Origin: Myxococcales bacterium
GTDB lineage: Bacteria > Myxococcota_A > Polyangia > Fen-1088
NCBI GenBank assembly: GCA_003170035.1
Contig: PMZX01000348.1
Location: forward strand, 1-5,958
Direction of reading: 5' to 3'
Length of the DNA stretch: 5,958 nucleotides
In this document: piece after piece, positions 1 through 5,953 of the stretch
Layout of the letters: each line of letters starts with the position of its first letter
Position numbering within the stretch: position 1 is the stretch's first letter
Notes under the pieces: model-generated
Told to the model about the DNA's origin: nothing
Seen by the model: only the letters and a program-made list of their open reading frames with translations
The model's database searches: none
Position numbers and translations under genes: made by a program

Positions 1-58
1 CATGAATATTCTGCACTAGCCACAGACTTTTCATGGATGGGAATCCCCTCCGCCATAG

Positions 59-184
59 ACGATCCTCGACCGCTGCCTCTCGCAAGCCCAGATCGCCGAT
101 CAAGTCACCTCAAGCAACATCGATCCCCAGCCGCGCTCGGAGCGACAGGAGATGCTGGAGAACCTGGTCAGCCGATACCTGTAG
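59..184 (+). pseudogene. 3'-terminal remnant of an unrecognised gene (copy 1)
   Basis: An open frame of 41 codons runs from just after an in-frame TAG (56-58) to a TAG at 182-184 and ends in the residues RQEMLENLVSRYL. It has no start codon that would give a sensible protein. The last 13 codons including the stop (146-184) match 1141-1179 at 34 of 39 bases. Four of the five differences are synonymous third-position changes; the fifth changes Ser to Gly. That pattern is expected if both copies descend from one coding sequence. The family is not recognised. It is interpreted as the tail of a decayed or rearranged gene; a conserved non-coding element is less likely because of the codon-phased differences. 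The remainder of 1-219 shows no other gene. Confidence 0.5.
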
Positions 185-219
185 GAACGCTTGTCAGTCA
201 CGGCGTGATGCGGCCGTTG

Positions 220-1032
220 TCATGGCGCGTACTGGAATGCGAATTCGCCGAAATCGACGTGCGACCTTCCAAGACAGGCAAAGTCGCTCGGACAAGAATC
301 GAACTGTAAGCTCTGAGTTTCGTAGTCGATACTCACCGTCTGGGGTCCGGCGGGCAAGGTCTGCGGCACAACATCTACGCGCCAGACATCGATGCCGCTC
401 GCCGGGTCCGGAGATATGGGAAGCGTACCGTGATTCAACAGGTCCACGTAGACACCACCCTGGATATCCTCAGTGGTCGCCGGCGGCTGCGCCTGAAGCT
501 GTACGTGGAACGAGTCCCCGTAGCGCACCTGTTGCCCCTCGACCAGATCCAGCACTGTTACTGTCGCCGTCGGGGCGGGGTTCCGAATGGTGACGACAGC
601 CATCTCGCTTCCGTCCTTCAAGACAAGATCCACTGTTTGCGGAAGGGTCTCCAATAGCGCCGTTATGTTGCCAGTACCCCATGAGGCATCCATGCAAAGC
701 TGACCGCACGCAGGGTCGCTCTCGAAACTACATTGTGCCGCGCCGCCTTGGGTCGCCGGCTTCAATGCCACCCCGCCGAAAGTCGCAGACGCGCGAACGA
801 TAGGACAAGCGTCGCCCTCCCATTTCCCCACGTCAGAGAATCTCAGCCCCAGAACCACCGATCCCACCCGCGTCGGATCGCCAGACGGCACACGAGCCCA
901 GCGCACCCCCACATCTAGTGTCTTTCCCTGAAGCGCAGCGAGCGGCGTTTCCGTGCCCTTCGCCCCGCAGCCCCAGCAGGCAATCCACCCGACCACAGCA
1001 ACCACTAGCGTTCGTGAGATTCTAGTGTCCAT
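220..1032 (-). CDS. Secreted/lipoprotein-like protein of unknown function
   Basis: The 270-residue product begins MDTRISRTLVVAVVGW, a basic n-region followed by a hydrophobic stretch, and reaches cysteines at residues 19 and 22 (IACWGC). This looks like a signal peptide with lipid attachment, although the residues before either cysteine do not form a classical L-[AS]-[GA]-C lipobox, so plain secretion is also possible. The chosen ATG at 1032 has GAGGAG four bases upstream; an in-frame ATG at 1068 would add 12 polar residues before the signal and is less likely. The mature part looks beta-rich in two halves: about residues 36-150, with Cys76, Cys101, Cys109 and Cys113, and about 153-270, resembling an Ig-like domain with a late Cys247/Cys253 pair. 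The cysteines could form disulfides outside the cytoplasm. No catalytic motif is seen and the family is not recognised. The gene stands alone between two direct repeats of a gene tail. Confidence 0.82.
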   Translation of the reverse strand: MDTRISRTLVVAVVGWIACWGCGAKGTETPLAALQGKTLDVGVRWARVPSGDPTRVGSVVLGLRFSDVGKWEGDACPIVRASATFGGVALKPATQGGAAQCSFESDPACGQLCMDASWGTGNITALLETLPQTVDLVLKDGSEMAVVTIRNPAPTATVTVLDLVEGQQVRYGDSFHVQLQAQPPATTEDIQGGVYVDLLNHGTLPISPDPASGIDVWRVDVVPQTLPAGPQTVSIDYETQSLQFDSCPSDFACLGRSHVDFGEFAFQYAP

Positions 1033-1036
1033 AGTG

Positions 1037-1042
1037 CTCCTC
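1037..1042 (-). promoter_or_regulatory. Shine-Dalgarno site for the 220-1032 gene
   Basis: Reading the minus strand, GAGGAG is followed by CACT and then the ATG at 1030-1032. This good ribosome-binding match decides the start in favour of 1032 over the in-frame ATG at 1066-1068. Confidence 0.6.
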
Positions 1043-1115
1043 ACACCAGACCTTCCACAGTCCAGCATAATCCGTCTGGCGCGAAACCCCTACAGGTCTC
1101 TGGCACTCCCATAGC

Positions 1116-1179
1116 GATCCCAAGCCCAACTCGGGGCCGCCAGGAAATGCTGGAGAATCTGGTCGGCCGGTATCTGTAG
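1116..1179 (+). pseudogene. 3'-terminal remnant of the same unrecognised gene (copy 2)
   Basis: This stretch aligns with 122-184 from the shared GATCCC start to the shared CTGTAG end. The final 13 codons read QEMLENLVGRYL and stop, matching copy 1 except Ser to Gly. Just upstream of the CAG at 1141 the alignment needs one extra base compared with copy 1, so the two copies lose a common reading frame there; at least one copy is broken. Similarity fades upstream of 1116, where the region instead holds the upstream sequence of the minus-strand lipoprotein gene. The remaining part of 1069-1185 shows no gene and presumably holds that gene's promoter, though no clear -35/-10 pair was identified. 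Confidence 0.5.
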
Positions 1180-1191
1180 CGTCCGCTACAG
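1174..1191. terminator. Hairpin carrying two convergent stop codons
   Basis: CTGTAGC (1174-1180), a 4-base loop, and GCTACAG (1185-1191) form a perfect 7-bp stem. The left arm contains the TAG ending remnant copy 2 on the plus strand; the right arm contains, on the minus strand, the TAG ending the ROK gene. The stem is short and neither strand has a T-run after it, so the terminator role is tentative. Confidence 0.3.
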
Positions 1192-2445
1192 CTCCGTCGC
1201 ACTCCGCGCGCGACCGTCGTGGCTGCCGACGATTCGGTACGATTGCACAGTGCTCTCCATGGCCAGCAGCACCGAGCCGGTCAACTCGGCGCGATCAGCC
1301 AGGGTCGAGGGAACGATGGCCACCCCGCGCGGCAGAAGGGCGTGACGTGCGACCGACGCGCGTACCGCGTGCAAGAAGGGCTCGCCCGCCTCAATCACTG
1401 GACCGCCCAACACGATCATCTCGGGGTTGAGGATATTGAGCAGGAACGAGATCCCACGACCGAGATGCTCGCTGGCCTGGGCCAGGATCCGCTTGGCCAC
1501 TGTGTCGCCCTGGGCTGCTGCCGCGGCAATGGCGGCCACGCCCAGCGGGCCCTCCACCCGGCGGAGTCGCGTCGCTTGTTTGCCCGCGATCGCCGCCTCG
1601 GCCGCGCGGATGATGGCCATGGTCGAGGCCACGGTTTCCAGGCAGCCGCGCCGGCCGCACCCGCACGCCGGTCCATCGTCGCTGACTGGACAGTGACCGA
1701 TCTCGCCGGAAAAGCCGCTTTGCCCGTGAAAGAGCCGGCCCTCGACCACGATGCCTGCGCCCACGCCGCTGCCCACGTAGAGCCAAACGTAGGACTGCAC
1801 CCCGCGCGCTGCCCCCACCCGCCCCTCGGCCACGGCAGAGGCCTGCGTGATGTTGTTGACCACGACCGGCATTCGCAATTCGTCCTGCAGGGCGTCCCGC
1901 AAGGGCACGTCCCGCCAGGCGAGGTTGGGCGCCAGCACGCACACTCCGGTTTCCTGATCGACCAGGCCAGGCACGGTTGCGCCCGCGGCCGCAACGCGCG
2001 ACCACGGGATCTTGGCCGCTTGCAGCGCCTCGGTGACCATCGACCGCACCACCTTGCTCGCCCGCACCGCCGCATTTCGCAGCGACGGCCGCCCGCGCAC
2101 CACCCGGATGACACCGCGGGCGTCGGCCACCGCGACCCGGGTTGCGCGCATGCCGAAGTGGATGCCCAGGTAGGCAGCGGAGGCGTCGTTGAATTCGAGC
2201 AGCCGCGCCGGACGGCCCCCGCCCGAGAGTGACTCGCCCAGCCCGACCTCGCGCACAGTCCCGTCGCCGATGAACTCATCGATGATGGTCGAGACCGTGG
2301 GCTTGGTCAGCCTTGAACGGCGTGCCAGTTCCGTGCGCGAGACCCGCCCCGCGCGACGGACCAGGTCCAGGATGATCGACCGGTTGACCTCACGGATGGC
2401 CTGGTTATCACCCTTACCCGGCATGGATTGCTGCCGCTCGCGCAT
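1186..2445 (-). CDS. ROK-family transcriptional regulator
   Basis: The 419-residue protein has the two-part layout of NagC/Mlc/XylR-type ROK regulators, near the usual 380-410 residues. Residues about 16-70 form a winged helix-turn-helix (IILDLVRRAG, then RTELARRSRLTKPTVSTII) and GGGRPARLLEFN fits the wing. The ROK fold follows from about residue 90, with the glycine loop VGSGVGAGIVVEG (223-235) and the family zinc site EIGH...CGCGRRGCLE (His251, Cys261, Cys263, Cys268). The first phosphate motif, DxGGTK in the kinases, is degraded to HFGMRAT (96-102), and the catalytic Asp of the NDAN motif aligns with Ile199 in NNITQAS. It should therefore bind sugar without phosphorylating it. The start is uncertain: ATG at 2445 or codon 8 at 2424, neither with a clear Shine-Dalgarno. 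It is divergent from the GH44 gene and probably regulates it and itself (inference). The inducer cannot be predicted. Confidence 0.95.
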   Translation of the reverse strand: MRERQQSMPGKGDNQAIREVNRSIILDLVRRAGRVSRTELARRSRLTKPTVSTIIDEFIGDGTVREVGLGESLSGGGRPARLLEFNDASAAYLGIHFGMRATRVAVADARGVIRVVRGRPSLRNAAVRASKVVRSMVTEALQAAKIPWSRVAAAGATVPGLVDQETGVCVLAPNLAWRDVPLRDALQDELRMPVVVNNITQASAVAEGRVGAARGVQSYVWLYVGSGVGAGIVVEGRLFHGQSGFSGEIGHCPVSDDGPACGCGRRGCLETVASTMAIIRAAEAAIAGKQATRLRRVEGPLGVAAIAAAAAQGDTVAKRILAQASEHLGRGISFLLNILNPEMIVLGGPVIEAGEPFLHAVRASVARHALLPRGVAIVPSTLADRAELTGSVLLAMESTVQSYRIVGSHDGRARSATEL

Positions 2446-2508
2446 GGTGGTCTAGGCCAAGACAGGTTGCCGACGATCGGTTGAGTTCTCCACGACGGCC
2501 ACAGCGTA

Positions 2509-2562
2509 CTTTCCGAACCAGGGCAAGACAAGGCCGTTTCCATGGTAAAAGCCCTTTCCGAA
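2509..2562. repeat. Direct repeat pair CTTTCCGAA in the divergent promoter region
   Basis: Exact copies of CTTTCCGAA lie at 2509-2517 and 2554-2562, 45 bp apart start to start, which is a little over four helical turns. They bracket the near-palindrome at 2537-2548. They could be protein-binding half-sites, but nine bases in a short GC-rich stretch may also recur by chance. Confidence 0.3.
2537..2548. promoter_or_regulatory. Candidate ROK operator, near-palindrome
   Basis: TTTCCATGGTAA is a 12-base dyad with five of six symmetric pairs matching around a CCATGG core. It sits in the middle of the ROK/GH44 divergent region, 42 bp before the annotated GH44 ATG. ROK repressors bind as dimers to dyad sites, often with A/T-rich flanks, so this is a reasonable candidate, but it is short and unproven. 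Confidence 0.25.
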
Positions 2563-2589
2563 ATAGCGGGGACCCGTTAGGCTCGCCCC

Positions 2590-5004
2590 ATGTCCAGAGC
2601 ACCGAACGGTTTGACGGACCGAGTGAAATTGCGCAGGTGCGAGCGGCCCGAGGCGCGACGAGGGAGAATACTTGACGTATTTGACCGAGGAGCAACGAAG
2701 GGACGCGACGCAGATGCGCGATTTCACGACGGGAGGCAAACCGTTCGGTGCTCTTGGCCGGCTCTCTGTCGCTGCGCGCTTCTCGGTCTGATGCTCGGCG
2801 GGTGCATCAAGAGAACCGCGCCTCCTCCCTCTTCACCCGCTTCCGAACCGCCGCAGGCTACCGCCGCACTGGAGGCCGCTAATTCGCGCATCGCCAACGT
2901 GCCCCGGGTCGATCTGCTCGGAGGCCGCGCGACGCGGGACTTTGTCCTGGAGGGCGAAACCCAAAAGGTCGAAGTCAGCCGAGTTTCCGTTCAGCAGCAG
3001 CCGTTCGCGGAGGCCACCCGCCTGCGTGTCAAGGAAGGCTCGGGCCTGGAATACAGCGTCCAGATCCAGGCCGCAAACACCGCGCCGGTCGAGGCTGGCG
3101 ACTTCTTGCTGGCCACCTTCTACCTGCGCACCGAGGTTCCCAAGGAGGACGGCGTGGGCGAGACGTCTTTCGTATTCGAGTTGGGCAAGCCGCCCTACAC
3201 CAAATCGGTGGAATACCCGGTCCAGGCCCGCGCGGAATGGACCAAGGTGCAAATCCGCTTCCAATCCGTGGCGGCCTACGCGGTCGGCGAAGCGCATATG
3301 AATTTCCACCTTGGCTACGACCCAGAGACCATTGACCTCGCGGGCGTCACCGTCGAAGACTTCGGCAAGCGCATTCCGCTGAGCCAGCTACCCAACACCC
3401 GAGCCGCCGATCGCCACCGGGAAAAGACCAACGCGGCGTTGGCCGCGGCCCGCGACCAGGCAGCCCTGGCAGGCCCGCCGGTGGAGGGCGGCGAGCTGCG
3501 TTTCGAGGTCAAACCCAAGGTCGTCGTTCGCACCATCAGTCCGTATGTGTACGGCATCAACTCGCAGAAGAATGAGGGCTTCGGCGCCACGGTTCGGCGC
3601 ATGGGTGGAAATCGCCAGACCGCCTACAACTGGGAGATCAACGCCTCGAACGCGGGAAACGACTACCAGCATTCCAGCGACGAGTGGGCCTGCACGGCCA
3701 TGGGCTACAAGAATTGCAGCACCCCGGGCGCGCAGTTTCTCGACTTCGTGTCGGACAACCGCGCCGCGGGAATGGAATCGATCGTGACCATCCCTCTGGT
3801 GGACTACGTCACGGCCGACAAGCACGGCTCGGTGACCGAGAATGAAAAGGCGCCCAGCGCGCGCTGGGTGCGCTCGTACCCGAAGAAGCCTGGCCCCTTC
3901 AGCCTTTCGCCCGATCTCAACGACGGAAAAGTGTACGAGGACGAGTTCGTCAACCTGCTGGTGACCAAGCTGGGCAAGGCGCAGCAGGGCGGCGCCCACT
4001 TCTACTCACTCGACAACGAACCGGCACTTTGGCCAGGCACCCATCCGCGTGTCCATCCCGAGAAAACCACCTATCGCGAGATGAATGATCGCAGTGAAGC
4101 GATTGCGGATGCCATCCTGCGCGTGGATCCGACCGCGTTCGTGCTCGGGGGTGTCATGTACGGCTGGGACGAGTTCATGACCCTGGGCAGTGCTCCCGAC
4201 GCGACCGAATGGAACAAGAAGTACGACACCTATCTGGACTATTTTCTGGCTGCGATGCAGAAGCTAGAAACCAAGCACGGAAAGCGCATGGTCCACGCGC
4301 TGGATGTCCACTGGTACCCGGAGGAGCGGGGCACCAAGCGCATCACGGAAAAGGACGTGTCTCCCAAGACCATCGCCGCGCGCTTGCAGGCGCCGCGCAG
4401 TTTCTGGGATCCCGACTACAACGCAAAGACCGGGATCAGCGCCCCCAAAGGCAAGCCCCTGCGCCTCATCCCCTGGTTGCTCGAACGCATCGCGGAGCGC
4501 TACCCAGGCACCAAGTTGGCCATGACCGAATACAACTTCGGCGCGGGCGAGCATATCTCCGGCGGGCTGGCCCAGGTGGATGTGCTGGGGATTTTCGGGC
4601 GCGAGGGAATGTACCTGGCCAACTACTGGGGCGACGGCGCCGGAAACACGGTTCTGCCGCCCTATACCCAGGCCGCCTACCGCCTGTATCGCAACTACGA
4701 CGGCAAGAACGGGCGCTTCGGCGACACCGCGGTGGCTGCAACCACCGACAACGCCAAGGCGTCCATCTACGCGGCCCTGGATTCAAAGAAGGCGCTCACC
4801 ATGATCGTCATCAACAAGGAGCTGCACTCGGTATTCACCGGCAAGATCCACGTCGCGGGCGCGGCCTGCAAGTCAGCCGACGTGTTCGTGCTGGACAGCA
4901 CAGGCCCGACCGTGCGCCCGCAATCCGCGGTGGCGGTCAAGGACGACCAGATCGAGTACCGCCTGCCGCCGCTGTCCGCCACGCTGTTCGTCTGTCGGCC
5001 GTAG
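2590..5004 (+). CDS. GH44 endo-beta-1,4-glucanase/xyloglucanase lipoprotein with N-terminal CBM-like domain
   Basis: The 804-residue protein is a glycoside hydrolase family 44 enzyme. This family cuts beta-1,4-glucans such as carboxymethylcellulose and xyloglucan with retention of configuration. The TIM barrel starts near residue 315 (SPYVYGIN); the hallmark MGGNRQTAYNWEINASNAG is at 338-356. The acid/base is Glu477 in SLDNEPALWPG and the nucleophile Glu647 in AMTEYNFGAG. Their 170-residue spacing is close to the 173 remembered for the Clostridium thermocellum enzyme. The last ~110 residues fit the beta domain seen in the family. Residues about 115-265 resemble the galactose-binding-like (CBM4/9-type) jelly roll, ending HLGYDPETIDLAGVTVEDFG. 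A lipobox-like LMLGGC places the lipid cysteine at residue 72, followed by a Pro/Ser linker, so the enzyme is probably displayed on the cell surface. The start is doubtful: no strong Shine-Dalgarno, an over-long n-region, and atypical codon use before residue 50. The gene is divergent from the ROK gene. Confidence 0.95.
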   Translation: MSRAPNGLTDRVKLRRCERPEARRGRILDVFDRGATKGRDADARFHDGRQTVRCSWPALCRCALLGLMLGGCIKRTAPPPSSPASEPPQATAALEAANSRIANVPRVDLLGGRATRDFVLEGETQKVEVSRVSVQQQPFAEATRLRVKEGSGLEYSVQIQAANTAPVEAGDFLLATFYLRTEVPKEDGVGETSFVFELGKPPYTKSVEYPVQARAEWTKVQIRFQSVAAYAVGEAHMNFHLGYDPETIDLAGVTVEDFGKRIPLSQLPNTRAADRHREKTNAALAAARDQAALAGPPVEGGELRFEVKPKVVVRTISPYVYGINSQKNEGFGATVRRMGGNRQTAYNWEINASNAGNDYQHSSDEWACTAMGYKNCSTPGAQFLDFVSDNRAAGMESIVTIPLVDYVTADKHGSVTENEKAPSARWVRSYPKKPGPFSLSPDLNDGKVYEDEFVNLLVTKLGKAQQGGAHFYSLDNEPALWPGTHPRVHPEKTTYREMNDRSEAIADAILRVDPTAFVLGGVMYGWDEFMTLGSAPDATEWNKKYDTYLDYFLAAMQKLETKHGKRMVHALDVHWYPEERGTKRITEKDVSPKTIAARLQAPRSFWDPDYNAKTGISAPKGKPLRLIPWLLERIAERYPGTKLAMTEYNFGAGEHISGGLAQVDVLGIFGREGMYLANYWGDGAGNTVLPPYTQAAYRLYRNYDGKNGRFGDTAVAATTDNAKASIYAALDSKKALTMIVINKELHSVFTGKIHVAGAACKSADVFVLDSTGPTVRPQSAVAVKDDQIEYRLPPLSATLFVCRP
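2594..2757. repeat. 18-bp perfect inverted repeat spanning the start of the GH44 gene
   Basis: AGAGCACCGAACGGTTTG at 2596-2613 is the exact reverse complement of 2737-2754, separated by 123 bp. With one bulged base the match extends through CC/GG on the outside (2594 and 2757). In RNA it would make a long stem just after the annotated ATG and just before the signal-peptide hydrophobic region. As DNA it looks like the ends of a miniature element of about 164 bp, although no target-site duplication is evident. Confidence 0.7.
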
Positions 5005-5032
5005 GAATCGCGCCCCATTCCCGGTCAAGACG

Positions 5033-5068
5033 GCGCTGGCACCCTGAAATGGATTCGGGTGCCAGCGC
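5033..5068. terminator. Bidirectional terminator hairpin between convergent genes
   Basis: GCGCTGGCACCC (5033-5044) pairs perfectly with GGGTGCCAGCGC (5057-5068) across a 12-base loop. The 12-bp GC-rich stem lies in the 82-bp gap between the GH44 stop (5004) and the stop of the minus-strand lipoprotein gene (5087). It can therefore end transcription from both sides. There is no T-run on either strand, as is common in high-GC genomes. Confidence 0.75.
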
Positions 5069-5086
5069 GTGCGTGCAAGGTCTCAG

Positions 5087-5953
5087 TTACGGAACAAACG
5101 AGACGTTGGTAATCGTAAGGTTGATGCCATCACACCCCGGCTGGCCGCCGTCGCCGATGGGCGCGGGAGACTGGAACTGCCACTGTAGCCCCACCATCTC
5201 ATTTTGGAGGGCGGTCGCAACGATCAACTGACCGCCAGTGAGAGTCGAAAAGGAGACTGTCATGGCGCCCGAAGTGCTGGTCAGCTTGGCGTTGGGGAAG
5301 ACGTAACAATTGCTGGTGCATCCACCCACTTGATTCGTGCCCGGGGGTTTTTCGTCGAAGGTCTGGACATTGAATATGAGGTCGCACCCCCCGGTGGTCC
5401 CGCCCAAGGTGAACTGCACCCCTGAATAGGCCGAGGCATTCACGCATTCATCGAACGACAACCCGCCGCCTGCATAGTCGCCGGCCACCACGCTGCCAGA
5501 TAGGACCAGTGTGTGATTGGTCGAATCGACGCTTGATGTCATTGTGCTGCCAGTCTTGCCGCCGCCGTAGCTGAAGATGCCGCCTATCGCCGTGCCCTTT
5601 CCAAATTTTTGGGTGATTCCGTTCCATTCCGTTGAGGTGAAATTCGTGATTTCCGCCGCGGTGGGCGCAACCCCGGGCGGGCACAAGGTCCCGCTCGGAG
5701 TCCCGCTGGTCCCGGCCGCGCCTGTGGTGCCTCCTGCGGACGTGGTGCCTCCCGTCGGGGTAGTCGTGCCTCCGCTAGGAGTTCCTCCGATTTGGGTCGT
5801 GCCCCCACCCGCCGACGTTCCTCCAGCCGGGGTTCCCCCGCTCCCGGGGCGCCCCCCACCCGAAGATCCGCCGCAGCCTGCCACGGAAACGGCCAGGGTC
5901 AGAATGCTTGAAACCATCAAATACCGTCGCACTTTCACAGCCGTCTTCTCCAT
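5087..5953 (-). CDS. Lipoprotein with Gly/Thr/Ser-rich linker and C-terminal beta (CBM-like) domain
   Basis: The 288-residue product starts MEKTAVKVRRYLMVSSILTLAV... and reaches a lipobox VAGC at Cys27, a convincing lipoprotein signal peptide. Residues about 28-90 are a low-complexity linker built on GGT-type repeats (SAGGTT, PSGGTT, PTGGTT). The globular part, about 91-288, is rich in Gly, Ser and Thr with predicted beta strands. It holds cysteines at 91, 170, 190, 212, 216 and 274, some probably in disulfides, and closes with VGLQWQF and INLTITNVSFV, reminiscent of galactose-binding-like carbohydrate-binding jelly rolls. No catalytic motif is visible. A polysaccharide-binding surface role is inferred from this architecture and the convergent GH44 neighbour. 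The start codon lies 5 bases from the window end, so its ribosome-binding site cannot be seen and a longer N-terminus cannot be fully excluded. The family is not firmly identified. Confidence 0.88.
   Translation of the reverse strand: MEKTAVKVRRYLMVSSILTLAVSVAGCGGSSGGGRPGSGGTPAGGTSAGGGTTQIGGTPSGGTTTPTGGTTSAGGTTGAAGTSGTPSGTLCPPGVAPTAAEITNFTSTEWNGITQKFGKGTAIGGIFSYGGGKTGSTMTSSVDSTNHTLVLSGSVVAGDYAGGGLSFDECVNASAYSGVQFTLGGTTGGCDLIFNVQTFDEKPPGTNQVGGCTSNCYVFPNAKLTSTSGAMTVSFSTLTGGQLIVATALQNEMVGLQWQFQSPAPIGDGGQPGCDGINLTITNVSFVP
5684..5872 (-). repeat. Coding tandem repeat encoding the Gly/Thr linker
   Basis: This stretch encodes residues 28-90 of the 5087-5953 lipoprotein. It consists of imperfect 12-21 base units giving GGT plus two to four Ser, Ala, Pro or Thr residues. 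It serves as a flexible tether between the lipid anchor and the beta domain. Such repeats can change length by slippage between strains. Confidence 0.7.

Larger units (their letters stand above)
2446..2589. promoter_or_regulatory. Divergent promoter/operator region between the ROK and GH44 genes
   Basis: This 144-bp stretch has no coding potential and must hold the start signals of the ROK gene and probably those of GH44. It is less GC-rich in parts than the flanking genes. It holds a direct 9-base repeat, CTTTCCGAA, at 2509-2517 and 2554-2562, and a near-palindrome at 2537-2548. No convincing -35/-10 pair could be assigned. Regulation by the adjacent ROK protein is inferred from the divergent arrangement. 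Confidence 0.55.

Noticed and set aside
200..217. Possible hairpin ACGGC...GCCGT just after the stop of the 220-1032 gene
   Set aside because: The stem is only 5 bp with an 8-base loop and no T-run; such matches are common at this GC content.
33..593. A 186-codon plus-strand open frame at the left end
   Set aside because: Its Arg/Ser/Pro-rich translation is mostly antisense to the lipoprotein gene, and in the left part it disagrees with the frame supported by the repeat comparison.
1219..2232. A 337-codon plus-strand open frame opposite the ROK gene
   Set aside because: It is a shadow of the high-GC ROK coding sequence: its His/Arg/Gly-rich, low-complexity translation has no domain, whereas the minus strand encodes a full ROK protein.
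2672..2686. TTGACG/TTGACC motifs at 2672-2686 considered as -35 promoter boxes
   Set aside because: No matching -10 element follows at a suitable distance before the candidate start at 2714, so no promoter is claimed.
2452..2739. A minus-strand open frame (95 codons) upstream of the ROK gene, which also contains RQTVRCS like the plus strand
   Set aside because: The shared peptide is just the inverted repeat read on both strands. The frame has no domain or codon bias and covers the divergent promoter region.
4209..5231. A 340-codon plus-strand open frame overlapping the GH44 gene end and the next gene
   Set aside because: It is out of frame with the clearly recognised GH44 catalytic domain, gives an Arg/Gly/His-rich sequence, and runs through the terminator hairpin into the antisense of the next gene.
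5684..5872. Repetitive GC-rich tract considered as a CRISPR array or non-coding minisatellite
   Set aside because: The units are short, imperfect and contiguous without spacers, and they are in frame, encoding a Gly/Thr linker in a lipoprotein.
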